In this document: positions 18,289 through 26,361 of the stretch, piece by piece
How the letters are laid out: each line of letters begins with the position of its first letter
Position numbering within the stretch: the stretch's first letter is position 1
Assembly: GCA_041687725.1 (NCBI GenBank)
Contig: JBDNJN010000013.1
Coordinates: 1-64,000 of the forward strand
DNA from: Pseudanabaena sp041687725
GTDB taxonomy: Bacteria > Cyanobacteriota > Cyanobacteriia > Pseudanabaenales > Pseudanabaenaceae
DNA: 64,000 nt
Direction: 5' to 3'
Translations under genes and position numbers: made by a program
Notes under the pieces: model-generated
Told to the model about the DNA's origin: nothing
Seen by the model: only the letters and a program-made list of their open reading frames with translations
Databases searched by the model: none

Positions 18289-18588
18289 ATGATTCGCAAG
18301 AACTATGTCCTAAAACTATACGTCGCGGGCAACACGCCAAACTCGGTGCGAGCGCTGAAAATGCTTAACGATATTCTTGAAAAAGAGTTTCAAGGAGTTT
18401 ATACGTTGAAAGTTATTGATGTGCTTAAAAATCCGCAACTAGCTGAAGAAGATAAAATCCTCGCTACTCCCACATTAGCGAAAATTTTACCGCCTCCAGT
18501 TCGGAAAATTATTGGCGACCTGTCCGATCGCGAAAAAGTATTAATCGGACTAGACCTACTATATGAGGAATTAATTGGCAATGAATAG
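18289..18588 (+). CDS. kaiB: Circadian clock protein KaiB
   Basis: Thioredoxin-like, fold-switching protein that binds the KaiC CI ring at night, sequesters KaiA, and signals through SasA and CikA. The ATG at 18289 gives 99 residues, matching the family; the frame is open 12 codons further but is not conserved there. YVLKLYVAGNTPNSVRAL and ILATPTLAKILPPPVRKIIG are almost invariant family segments. The stop codon overlaps the start of kaiC, indicating translational coupling. Confidence 0.97.
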   Translation: MIRKNYVLKLYVAGNTPNSVRALKMLNDILEKEFQGVYTLKVIDVLKNPQLAEEDKILATPTLAKILPPPVRKIIGDLSDREKVLIGLDLLYEELIGNE

Positions 18589-20152
18589 CTCATCAATCGA
18601 AAACAACAAAGACAACAACAACGATACTAAGAAGCAACAGCTAGGTGTCCAAAAGTTACGCACCATGATTGAGGGATTAGATGACATCACTCATGGCGGA
18701 ATGCCAAGGGGGCGATCGACTCTCGTAAGTGGAACTTCGGGTACTGGAAAAACTCTATTAGCCATGCAGTTTCTCTACAACGGCATTACAGGCTTAGACG
18801 AGCATGGCGTATTTGTCACCTTTGAAGAGTCACCAGCCGACATTATCAAAAATGCCCATAGCTTTAATTGGGATCTCCAAGAACTAATCGACCAAGGGCG
18901 CTTATTTATCCTCGATGCTTCTCCCGATCCTGAGGGGCAAGAAGTCGTAGGCGATTTTGATTTGTCAGCACTAATCGAGCGCATCCAATATGCAATCATC
19001 AAATACAAAGCGAAGCGGATCTCGATTGATTCGATAACCGCCATATTTCAGCAATACGACTCTCTTGGCTTAGTTCGCCGAGAAATTTTTAGGATTATTG
19101 CTCGCCTCAAGTCTTTGGGCGTAACTACAATCATGACCACTGAGCGCGAATTAGAGTATGGCCCAGTAGCTAGATTTGGGGTAGAAGAATTTGTTTCAGA
19201 CAATGTAATTATTTTAAGAAATGTCTTGGAAGGTGAGCGCCGCCATCGTACTGTCGAAATTCTGAAACTGCGTGGAACCACGCATATGAAGGGCGAATTT
19301 CCATTCACGATGACTAGTAAAGGCATCAGTATATTTCCCTTAGGGGCAATGCGCCTCACTCAAAAATCTTCAAATACCAGAGTTTCTTCGGGTATCACCA
19401 CCCTTGATGAAATGTGTGGTGGTGGCTACTTTAAGGATTCGGTTATTTTAATCACAGGGGCTACGGGTGCTGGCAAAACCCTGATGGTCAGTAAGTTTAT
19501 TGAAAATGGTTGCGAAAATGGCGAACGCGCAATTTTGTTTGCTTATGAAGAATCTCGCCAACAGCTTACCCGCAACGCTACGTCTTGGGGAACCGATTTT
19601 GATAAGTGGGAAAGTTCGGGCTTATTAAAGATTATTTGTGTCTATCCTGAGTCCTCTGGCTTAGAAGATCATTTGCAGGTAATTAAATCTGAGATTGAGT
19701 CCTTTAAGCCATCTCGAATTGCGATCGACTCTCTCTCGGCTCTAGCTAGAGGTGTAAGTAATAATACATTTCGTCAATTTGTGATCGGCTTAACAGGTTA
19801 TGTCAAGCAAGAAGAAATCACTGGCTTATTTACGAATACAACCGATCAATTCATGGGATCGCATTCGATTACCGAATCACATATTTCTACGATTACAGAT
19901 ACGATTATCTTGCTGCAATATGTGGAAATTCGCGGGCAAATGTCCCGTGCGGTTAACGTCTTTAAGATGCGGGGATCACGCCATGACAACCGTATTCGCG
20001 AATATATTGTCACCGATCAAGGTGCACAGATTAAAGATTCATTCCAAGGATTTGAGCGAATCTTGAGTGGTTCACCAACGAGAGTATCAGTCGATGAAAA
20101 ATCAGAGTTATCAAGGATTATTCGCGGTGTATCGGTCGAACCTCTAGAGTAA
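18581..20152 (+). CDS. kaiC: Circadian clock ATPase/kinase KaiC
   Basis: Hexameric double-domain RecA-like protein whose phosphorylation cycle keeps circadian time. CI has Walker A GTSGTGKT and the EE pair in VTFEESPAD; CII has GATGAGKT and FAYEESRQQL. The phosphorylated Ser/Thr pair lies in ESHISTITDTI, as in Synechococcus S431/T432. The C-terminal tail, with the A-loop region around VDEKSELSRIIRG, is present. ATG 18581 was chosen (523 residues); a TTG six bases upstream has better spacing to the GAGG at 18565-18568 and is a real alternative. A terminator follows. Confidence 0.97.
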   Translation: MNSSSIENNKDNNNDTKKQQLGVQKLRTMIEGLDDITHGGMPRGRSTLVSGTSGTGKTLLAMQFLYNGITGLDEHGVFVTFEESPADIIKNAHSFNWDLQELIDQGRLFILDASPDPEGQEVVGDFDLSALIERIQYAIIKYKAKRISIDSITAIFQQYDSLGLVRREIFRIIARLKSLGVTTIMTTERELEYGPVARFGVEEFVSDNVIILRNVLEGERRHRTVEILKLRGTTHMKGEFPFTMTSKGISIFPLGAMRLTQKSSNTRVSSGITTLDEMCGGGYFKDSVILITGATGAGKTLMVSKFIENGCENGERAILFAYEESRQQLTRNATSWGTDFDKWESSGLLKIICVYPESSGLEDHLQVIKSEIESFKPSRIAIDSLSALARGVSNNTFRQFVIGLTGYVKQEEITGLFTNTTDQFMGSHSITESHISTITDTIILLQYVEIRGQMSRAVNVFKMRGSRHDNRIREYIVTDQGAQIKDSFQGFERILSGSPTRVSVDEKSELSRIIRGVSVEPLE

Positions 20153-20154
20153 CC

Positions 20155-20183
20155 AAAAGGGAGCGCATCGCGCTCCTTTTTTG
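20155..20183 (+). terminator. Terminator of kaiABC
   Basis: AAAAGGGAGCGC ATC GCGCTCCTTTTTT: a perfect stem with a T tail directly after kaiC. Confidence 0.9.
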
Positions 20184-20185
20184 CT

Positions 20186-20677
20186 TTAACAACCAAGAGA
20201 TTCGCGGGTGTCAACTCCTGTTTTCGAGTTTGTGCCAGATGCGCTAACACAAAGTTTTTTTACTTGCTGAACATCGATCAGTGCATTAGTGAAGTCAGCA
20301 CCAGTTACATCGATATTATCAAACTGCGATCGCAACATATTCGCGTCCGTAAGAATAGCGTCACTTAAATTCACATTCTTAAATCTAGAAACATAAGCAA
20401 TCCCCGAACTAAAATCACTCCCATGCATATTCGCTCCATCAAGTAGAACTCCATTAAAGAGTGCGCCGCGCAAATCAGCATTGGTAAAATTAGCATTCCT
20501 GAGAGTAACGCTAGTAAACTCAGCCCGAATCAGATTTTTCCCAGAAAAGTCTTCACCACCTGCCGCATTTAAGATGGAGCGAGTGACGCTAGAGGAGCTT
20601 GCGGCTTGAGCGGATAACGGCATTAAAAATATAACTGTAGCCAAAACCATACTTACAATTAATCGCCAATATTTCAT
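20186..20677 (-). CDS. Exported (probably lumenal) pentapeptide-repeat protein
   Basis: 163 residues with a Sec-type signal peptide (hydrophobic core VSMVLATVIFLMPLSAQA, likely cleavage after AQA). About nine A(D/N)LxX-type pentapeptides follow (LIRAEF, LRNANF, LRGALF, LLDGANM), which build a right-handed quadrilateral beta helix. The C-terminal Cys pair (KLCVSASGT and SLGC) resembles that of known thylakoid-lumen pentapeptide proteins. Biochemical role unknown. Convergent with kaiC across a shared terminator. Confidence 0.88.
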   Translation of the reverse strand: MKYWRLIVSMVLATVIFLMPLSAQAASSSSVTRSILNAAGGEDFSGKNLIRAEFTSVTLRNANFTNADLRGALFNGVLLDGANMHGSDFSSGIAYVSRFKNVNLSDAILTDANMLRSQFDNIDVTGADFTNALIDVQQVKKLCVSASGTNSKTGVDTRESLGC

Positions 20678-20771
20678 AATTTTTTAAAGATAGTTTGAAA
20701 ATAACTTTTAGATCGCTAGTTTAGTAAATATTAAGCTCTAAGGATCGCAAACCAAATAACTTATGTATTTC

Positions 20772-20824
20772 AAACCCCAAATATGATGCGACGGGCAAAG
20801 CCCGTCGCATCATATTTGGGGTTT
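20772..20824. repeat. GC-core palindrome, copy 4
   Basis: AAACCCCAAATATGATGCGA then CGGGCAAAGCCCG core and complementary arm back to TTTGGGGTTT, a perfect 53-base inverted repeat with a three-base loop. It lies in the 289-base gap between the divergent pentapeptide gene and rpsN, so termination is not its obvious role. Confidence 0.9.
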
Positions 20825-20966
20825 ATTTTATTTGCGATCGTAACCATGTTTTTGTGAGATCAAAAATTATGCTCAATAACTTGACTATTTAAGTTATGAT
20901 CGGTGACTGTCGCTAATTGTATAAAATTTTCAGACTTTCACCTCTATATCACCTGATAGAACCGTA

Positions 20967-21272
20967 ATGGCTAAAAAAAGCATGATCGAGCGCGAAAAAA
21001 AGCGCACAAAGTTAGCTGAAAAATATGCAGCTAAGCTCGAAGCACTCAAAGAAAAGTTTGCCAGTCCTGAACTGACACAACAACAAAAAGTTGCTGTACA
21101 TCGCGAAATTCAACAAATCCCCCGTAATGCTAACCCCACCCGTCACCGCAATCGTTGCTGGATGACTGGTCGCCCTCGTGGTTATTACAGTGATTTCGGC
21201 TTGTGCCGCAACGTTTTGCGTGAGATGGCTCACCAAGGCTTGTTACCAGGCGTAGTTAAATCTAGCTGGTAG
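20967..21272 (+). CDS. rpsN: 30S ribosomal protein S14
   Basis: Small-subunit protein of the ribosome head, 101 residues, the long form without the zinc-binding cysteines of the short S14 type. MAKKSMIEREKKR at the start and GRPRGYYSDFGLCRNVLRE, GLLPGVVKSSW at the C-terminus are diagnostic. Located outside the main ribosomal protein cluster, as usual in cyanobacteria. A terminator follows immediately. Confidence 0.98.
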   Translation: MAKKSMIEREKKRTKLAEKYAAKLEALKEKFASPELTQQQKVAVHREIQQIPRNANPTRHRNRCWMTGRPRGYYSDFGLCRNVLREMAHQGLLPGVVKSSW

Positions 21273-21281
21273 TCTCCAGAG

Positions 21282-21320
21282 CTAAAAAAGCCGTCACCAA
21301 TTGGTGACGGCTTTTTAGTT
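21282..21320 (+). terminator. Terminator of rpsN
   Basis: AAAAAAGCCGTCACCAA TTGGTGACGGCTTTTTAG: perfect stem followed by T residues. Confidence 0.9.
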
Positions 21321-21358
21321 TGCGATAGAGTTTGCCGTCATCTGTATTAAGAAAAAAT

Positions 21359-21412
21359 AAACCCCAAAAAGTAGAAAGCGGCGCGGAGCGCCGCTTTCTA
21401 CTTTTTGGGTTT
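21359..21412. repeat. GC-core palindrome, copy 5
   Basis: AAACCCCAAAAAGTAGAAAG, core CGGCGCGGAGCGCCG, arm CTTTCTACTTTTTGGGTTT. Nearly perfect over 54 bases, 72 bases before lipA and downstream of the rpsN terminator. Confidence 0.9.
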
Positions 21413-21483
21413 ACTTGGCGATCGCTATAAAATGTAGAATGTTAGAAAGAATTGAACGAAATAGTATAAATTTTAGATAAATT

Positions 21484-22371
21484 ATGGCAGTCAAACCAGA
21501 TTGGTTGCGGGTTAAAGCCCCACAGTGGGAGCGCGTTGGCAATGTTAAAGAAGTCCTCCGCGACTTGGGGCTAAATACTGTGTGCGAAGAGGCCTCTTGC
21601 CCAAATATTGGCGAATGCTTCAACCAAGGTACTGCCACATTTTTGATTATGGGTCCCGCTTGCACTCGTGCTTGTCCATATTGTGATATCGATTTTGAGA
21701 AAAAGCCCCAAGCACTTGACCCGATGGAGCCAATTAATTTGGGTGAAGCGGTGCGGCGGATGAAGCTGAAGCATGTCGTTGTTACTTCTGTTAATCGCGA
21801 TGACTTGCCCGATGGTGGCGCTTCACAGTTTGTGCGCTGCATCGAAGAAATTCGTAAGTTAATGCCACAAACGACAATAGAACTTCTCATTCCCGATCTC
21901 TGTGCGAATTGGGAAGCTTTAGAGACAATTTTGGCGGCGCGTCCCCATGTGCTTAATCACAATACGGAGACAGTGCCAAGACTTTATCGCCGTGTGCGTC
22001 CACAGGGAGATTATCAGCGTAGTTTAGAGCTATTGCGCCGCGCTCGCGCAATTGCGCCTTGGGTCTATACCAAATCGGGAATCATGGTGGGTATCAGCGA
22101 AACCCATGCAGAGGTTTTGGAAGTGTTACGTGATTTGAGAGCCGTTGATTGCGATATTATTACCATCGGTCAATATCTACAACCTTCAGCCAAGCATTTG
22201 ACTTTGCATGATTTCGTCACGCCTGAGCAGTTCGAGACATGGCGGATTGCAGGTGAAGAGATGGGATTCTTGCAAGTAGTGTCTTCGCCATTAACACGTA
22301 GCTCTTATCATGCGGAACAGGTGCAAGCTTTGATGAAGTTATATCCTAAAGTCGATAAATCCTATGGATGA
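21484..22371 (+). CDS. lipA: Lipoyl synthase
   Basis: Radical SAM enzyme that inserts two sulfur atoms into octanoyl groups on lipoyl domains (pyruvate dehydrogenase E2, glycine cleavage H protein). Auxiliary cluster ligands are in CEEASCPNIGECF, and the SAM cluster is CTRACPYCDI. The C-terminal SSYHAEQ carries the conserved RSSY serine that ligates the auxiliary cluster. 295 residues, normal length. It overlaps the next gene by 8 bp, so the two are probably co-translated. Confidence 0.97.
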   Translation: MAVKPDWLRVKAPQWERVGNVKEVLRDLGLNTVCEEASCPNIGECFNQGTATFLIMGPACTRACPYCDIDFEKKPQALDPMEPINLGEAVRRMKLKHVVVTSVNRDDLPDGGASQFVRCIEEIRKLMPQTTIELLIPDLCANWEALETILAARPHVLNHNTETVPRLYRRVRPQGDYQRSLELLRRARAIAPWVYTKSGIMVGISETHAEVLEVLRDLRAVDCDIITIGQYLQPSAKHLTLHDFVTPEQFETWRIAGEEMGFLQVVSSPLTRSSYHAEQVQALMKLYPKVDKSYG

Positions 22372-24160
22372 AGAAACTAATCTTTGGCAGGATTCTCGAA
22401 ATTGGCTTGCCACGCAGATGGGTGTGGATGAGCAGCGCAAGACTGAGGTGTATTTAGAAATCTCTCAATCTGCAACCTTGAGAGATGCAACTTATTGGTT
22501 ACAGTTGATTTCTGCCGCAGGAATTGCCACGATGGGGCTTGTCCTGAGCAGTCCTGCGGTGATTATTGGCGGGATGTTAATCTCACCTCTGATGGGACCG
22601 ATTTTATCTTTGGGCTTGTCACTGGCGGCTGGAGATTTTATTTTGTTGGTACGGGCGATCGCTAATCTGACATTAAGTTGTTCAGTGTCGATTTTCCTTT
22701 CGGTACTGCTAATTTTTATATTGCCATTTAAGGAAGCAACTGCCGAAATTTTAGCGCGGACTACTCCGAATACATTAGATTTAGGCGTGGCTTTGTTTTC
22801 AGGAGCAATTGGCACAATTGCCACTTGTCGCCCCATTAAAGGTGTAGTCACTTCAATTCCGGGGGTGGCGATCGCAGTTGCGCTGATGCCGCCGCTATGT
22901 GTTGTTGGTTTTGGGGTCGGGGTTTCTTTTAGTCTCAATGTTAGTCAGGGTTTACAGATTGCTCAAGGCGGCGGTTTGTTGTTCTTGACTAACCTTGTCG
23001 CGATCTCGTTTGCATCTTTACTAGTATTTCTAGCACTGCATATTGATACGGACTCAGTGCGTGAAGTAATTAAGCTCTGGGAAAACAATGATCGTGAAAG
23101 TCTGGTAGTCCAAAAATTCTTGGGCAGCTATCCATTTCTAGTACGGTTGCGCCCGATCGGTAGTCTGTTAGGGCGGTTACTAGTGGGGACGTTGGCAATC
23201 TTGGCTCTTTTAGTTCCACTTAGCCAATCGTTTGTCAAACTGGGTGAAGAGGTGTCTCAAAAGCAGCAACAAAACGCTCTCCGTCTTGCTGCCACTGGCA
23301 TTTGGGAAAATAATTTTAGCAACTATGCGGACAATCAACCGAGATCTTCGATAGAACGGGTTTTAATTACCGAACAAAATCAAGCCGTAACTGTACGGCT
23401 ACATGTATTTACGAGTAAGATTTATCAACCTGATGAGAAAGAAAAATATGTTCAAGAACTTGCTCAAAAGTTGGGTAAAAAACCGCAGCAAGTTCAATTC
23501 ATTCTCACCGAAATTCCGACAGCTTCTAATGAGCTGATTACGAAGAAGGAAGAAGTACCGATCGCTGTGGTCGCTAAGCCACCGACCTTAAGTGAATTAA
23601 AATCTACCCTTCTCCGAAATTTCGATGCGGCGATCGCTGATTTAAATTTGCCGCCAAATGTAGAGCTACTTGACTATGATATAACCACTGGAAAATCAAA
23701 AGATTTTATCGTTTCAATTTTCTATCTAAGCGATCGCCCGATTAGCGCTGATGCGATGGAATTAATCACTAAAGATGTCCAAAAACGCATCGACATTACC
23801 GAGGCTAAGATTAATTTAGTTCAGATTAATTCTGCGATCGGAGAAATTTTATTTGAAGAAGGTCGAGGCGTAATTCTAGAAGATGCGAATAGTAAGCTTG
23901 ATCAGATTGGCAACTTATTGCAGCTTTATCCTAATCTTGACCTAGCGATGACAATTAACTTACGCAGTTTAGAAAACAGCAATTTAACCCAATCGCGTTT
24001 TCAAGCGATCGCCTCTTATCTAGCATCCAAATGGAAAGTTAAACCAGAACGTCTTAGTGTTTATTATCGTTCCCTAGGTGGAGTGATTTCTAGTTCGATT
24101 AATTTGAAACAGGATGGGTCTGTTGTACTTCAACTGATCGCCAAACCTGAAGAAGGATAG
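22364..24160 (+). CDS. DUF389-family (TIGR00341-like) membrane protein
   Basis: 598 residues. The N-terminal half has the DUF389 core: GLVLSSPAVIIGGMLISPLMGPI and GVALFSGAIGTIATCRP, with about six membrane helices between residues 40 and 305. The C-terminal half is soluble, and from about 470 onward (EGRGVILEDANSKLDQI, then NLTQSRFQAIASYL) recalls an OmpA-like arrangement, although weakly. Function is unknown; DUF389 proteins are suspected transporters. The start overlaps lipA by 8 bp. Confidence 0.85.
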   Translation: MDEETNLWQDSRNWLATQMGVDEQRKTEVYLEISQSATLRDATYWLQLISAAGIATMGLVLSSPAVIIGGMLISPLMGPILSLGLSLAAGDFILLVRAIANLTLSCSVSIFLSVLLIFILPFKEATAEILARTTPNTLDLGVALFSGAIGTIATCRPIKGVVTSIPGVAIAVALMPPLCVVGFGVGVSFSLNVSQGLQIAQGGGLLFLTNLVAISFASLLVFLALHIDTDSVREVIKLWENNDRESLVVQKFLGSYPFLVRLRPIGSLLGRLLVGTLAILALLVPLSQSFVKLGEEVSQKQQQNALRLAATGIWENNFSNYADNQPRSSIERVLITEQNQAVTVRLHVFTSKIYQPDEKEKYVQELAQKLGKKPQQVQFILTEIPTASNELITKKEEVPIAVVAKPPTLSELKSTLLRNFDAAIADLNLPPNVELLDYDITTGKSKDFIVSIFYLSDRPISADAMELITKDVQKRIDITEAKINLVQINSAIGEILFEEGRGVILEDANSKLDQIGNLLQLYPNLDLAMTINLRSLENSNLTQSRFQAIASYLASKWKVKPERLSVYYRSLGGVISSSINLKQDGSVVLQLIAKPEEG

Positions 24161-24217
24161 GATATAGATTCTGTGGTGCTTTGCTCTACAAAATCCATAT
24201 CCTATGATTTTAAATAT

Positions 24218-25159
24218 ATGCGTGTTGTCTTTTTTGGAACTCCTGAATTTGCAGTTCCCATATTAGAGCGTCTCCTAGCAGAGCCAGATTTTGAAGTGGT
24301 CGGCGTGGTTTCGCAGCCTGATACGAGGCGAGGCAGAGGTAATCAAGTTAGTCCGCCACCAGTTAAAGCGGCGGCGATCGCCCGAAATGTAACTACGAGT
24401 CCCAAAATCTGGCAACCCGATCGCCTTAAAAAAGATCAAGCCGTTCTCGCTGAACTTGCCGCGATGGAAGCCGATGTGTTTGTGGTGGTGGCTTATGGTC
24501 AAATCCTTTCACGAAAAATATTGAATATGCCGAAACATGGCTGCATCAACGTACATGGTTCGCTGCTGCCAAAATATCGCGGCGCGGCTCCAATTCAATG
24601 GGCGATCGCTAATGGTGAAAAATTCACGGGTCTTACTACTATGCAAATGGATGCAGGTATTGATACGGGTGCGATGTTATTGAAGTCAGAGTTAGAGATT
24701 TTGCCTGAAGATAATACGGATACTTTGAGCGCCAAGCTTGCTAATTTGGGTGCAGATTTATTAATTGATACTTTGCGCCGATTAGAAACAATTACACCTG
24801 AGTCTCAAGATGATGCTTTGTCTTGCTATTCACCGATGATCGGGCGTGAGGATTGGTTGTTAGATTGGAATTTAGAGGCGATCGCCTTACATAATCGCAT
24901 CCGTGCTTTTTATCCCAATTGCTATACCGAATATCGCGGTCAAAGATTAAAAGTTACCAAAACAGAATTTATTGCTGAAGATGGGAATCTTGACCAAGTG
25001 GGGAAAGTTGCTGAGATTCGCAAAGGTAAAGGGTTTGTGATGCAGACTGCTAAAGGATTACTGTTAATTACAGAAGTGCAACCTGCGGGTAAAAATCTGC
25101 AATCAGGTTGGGATTTTGTCAATGGCGCAAGAATAGCGATCGGTGAATCTCTCCAATAA
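24218..25159 (+). CDS. fmt: Methionyl-tRNA formyltransferase
   Basis: Transfers the formyl group from 10-formyl-THF to initiator Met-tRNA. ATG 24218 begins the conserved MRVVFFGTPEFAVPIL; the open frame begins 15 codons earlier with GTG, but that part is not conserved. The formyl-binding motif SLLPKYRGAAPIQWAIANG and TTMQMDAGIDTGAML are clear. 313 residues with the usual C-terminal OB domain. 57 bp after the DUF389 gene, possibly the same transcript. Confidence 0.97.
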   Translation: MRVVFFGTPEFAVPILERLLAEPDFEVVGVVSQPDTRRGRGNQVSPPPVKAAAIARNVTTSPKIWQPDRLKKDQAVLAELAAMEADVFVVVAYGQILSRKILNMPKHGCINVHGSLLPKYRGAAPIQWAIANGEKFTGLTTMQMDAGIDTGAMLLKSELEILPEDNTDTLSAKLANLGADLLIDTLRRLETITPESQDDALSCYSPMIGREDWLLDWNLEAIALHNRIRAFYPNCYTEYRGQRLKVTKTEFIAEDGNLDQVGKVAEIRKGKGFVMQTAKGLLLITEVQPAGKNLQSGWDFVNGARIAIGESLQ

Positions 25160-25192
25160 AAAAAAGCGGCGCAATGCGCCGCTTTTTTTATT
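25157..25192. terminator. Shared terminator between fmt and the convergent TPR gene
   Basis: AAAAAAAGCGGCGC AAT GCGCCGCTTTTTTT: a symmetrical stem with A and T runs on both sides, so it can work in both directions. Confidence 0.9.
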
Positions 25193-25199
25193 GCTTTTT

Positions 25200-26066
25200 T
25201 TATTGCTTCTTCGGAGCCTCAGGTGCAGCGCTAGGAGTCTGAGCAGGATTAGTGAATGGTGCTTTTTGAGGTGCGATCGCGGCAAGACGTTTTACTTCAT
25301 CTTTGAACTCAGCAGGAGCAAGCTCTAGGCTTTTATCAAATAACTTCTTAGCTTCATCTTCCTTGCCTTGAACTTGCCTTAATTGCGCCTTGCCAACGTA
25401 AGGACGAAAATCTTTAGCATTTTCTTTGATCATTTGATCGTAAGTAGCGATCGAGTCATCAAGGCGATTTTGTTGGCGATAGACTTCACCGAGAATCCAA
25501 CGCACTGAACTCGTATCCACCGTATTCGCTTGGACTTTGTTGGCGGTTTCGGCCGTCTTGAGCGTATCTTGCAGAAGCCCGATCGCAGCTTCAGGACGTT
25601 TATCGGTTAGCTCAATACTAACTAAACTTTGGATCGCAGGGATAAATCCCGGTTTCGTAGTCAAAATCTTGCGATATTCCGCAGATGCATTCTTAGGATC
25701 TTTGAGTTCGATGTAAGTTTTTGCTAATGTCATCCGATATTCGGGCTGATCGGGGAAAGTGTCAGATAGGGTTTGCAACGGTTCGATAGTTTCTTTCGTT
25801 TTACCTAGTTGATTTCTAAGATTTACTAAACCGATCAGAGCCGTTTGATTTTTAGGATCGCTCTTTAGCACAGCCTCAAAACCCTCGATCTGAATTTTGA
25901 TCCGCTCTTGCTCCGAGGTGTTTTGAGCCGAATTATTAGCTGCTGGCTGAGTCGGTGGGGCAAATAATCCGCCGATCAGTGGTGCGAGCGACACGCCCAA
26001 AAATGAGAGCGTAACGACGATCAACACACCGTTAATAATCCATTGCCTTGCTGTACGTTGTGACAC
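25200..26066 (-). CDS. Membrane-anchored TPR-repeat protein
   Basis: 288 residues from the GTG at 26066, chosen because AGGA precedes it at good spacing; the frame stays open further upstream only through the repeat at 26100-26212. One N-terminal membrane helix (WIINGVLIVVTLSFLGVSL) anchors it. A series of about five tetratricopeptide repeats follows (for example NQTALIGLVNLRNQLGK, YRMTLAKTYIELKD). The C-terminus is Pro/Ala-rich and unstructured. Likely a protein-interaction scaffold; partner unknown. Confidence 0.82.
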   Translation of the reverse strand: MSQRTARQWIINGVLIVVTLSFLGVSLAPLIGGLFAPPTQPAANNSAQNTSEQERIKIQIEGFEAVLKSDPKNQTALIGLVNLRNQLGKTKETIEPLQTLSDTFPDQPEYRMTLAKTYIELKDPKNASAEYRKILTTKPGFIPAIQSLVSIELTDKRPEAAIGLLQDTLKTAETANKVQANTVDTSSVRWILGEVYRQQNRLDDSIATYDQMIKENAKDFRPYVGKAQLRQVQGKEDEAKKLFDKSLELAPAEFKDEVKRLAAIAPQKAPFTNPAQTPSAAPEAPKKQ

Positions 26067-26099
26067 AATATTTATCCTAAATCCAATTACTTGACAGTT

Positions 26100-26212
26100 T
26101 ACAGCGCTTTGCGCTGTCATAAAACCCAGAGAAACTTTTGAAATTACCACGAAGCGGCACTTTCAAAAATTTCTCTGTACTCCCTAAAGCCTCAGTAGGC
26201 TGTAACGTGAGT
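26100..26212. repeat. Dispersed repeat of about 110 bp, copy 2
   Basis: ACAGCGCTTTGCGCTGTCAT, then AAAACCCAGAGAAAC, an imperfect palindrome GAAATTACC...AGCGGCACTTTC, TTTCTCTGT, and GCCTCAGTAGGCTGTAA. The order is the same as at 3186-3292. The rest of 26067-26361 holds only the divergent promoters of the TPR gene and ftsH3. Confidence 0.75.
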
Positions 26213-26361
26213 TCGAGTCAAGAAATTCTTTAAAAGTCTCGCTTCATGACCTTATTGTCCGTAGGGGATCTACATACTGTTGATCTAAAGACGGATTCTG
26301 AAACCGTTTGGACAGATCCTAGACCGCTTGCGTTAAGATTAGTTAATTAAATCATTCGTTC

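Noticed and set aside
26067..26150. Upstream extension of the TPR protein
   Set aside because: The extra codons read through the dispersed repeat; GTG 26066 with AGGA upstream and a following membrane helix is better.
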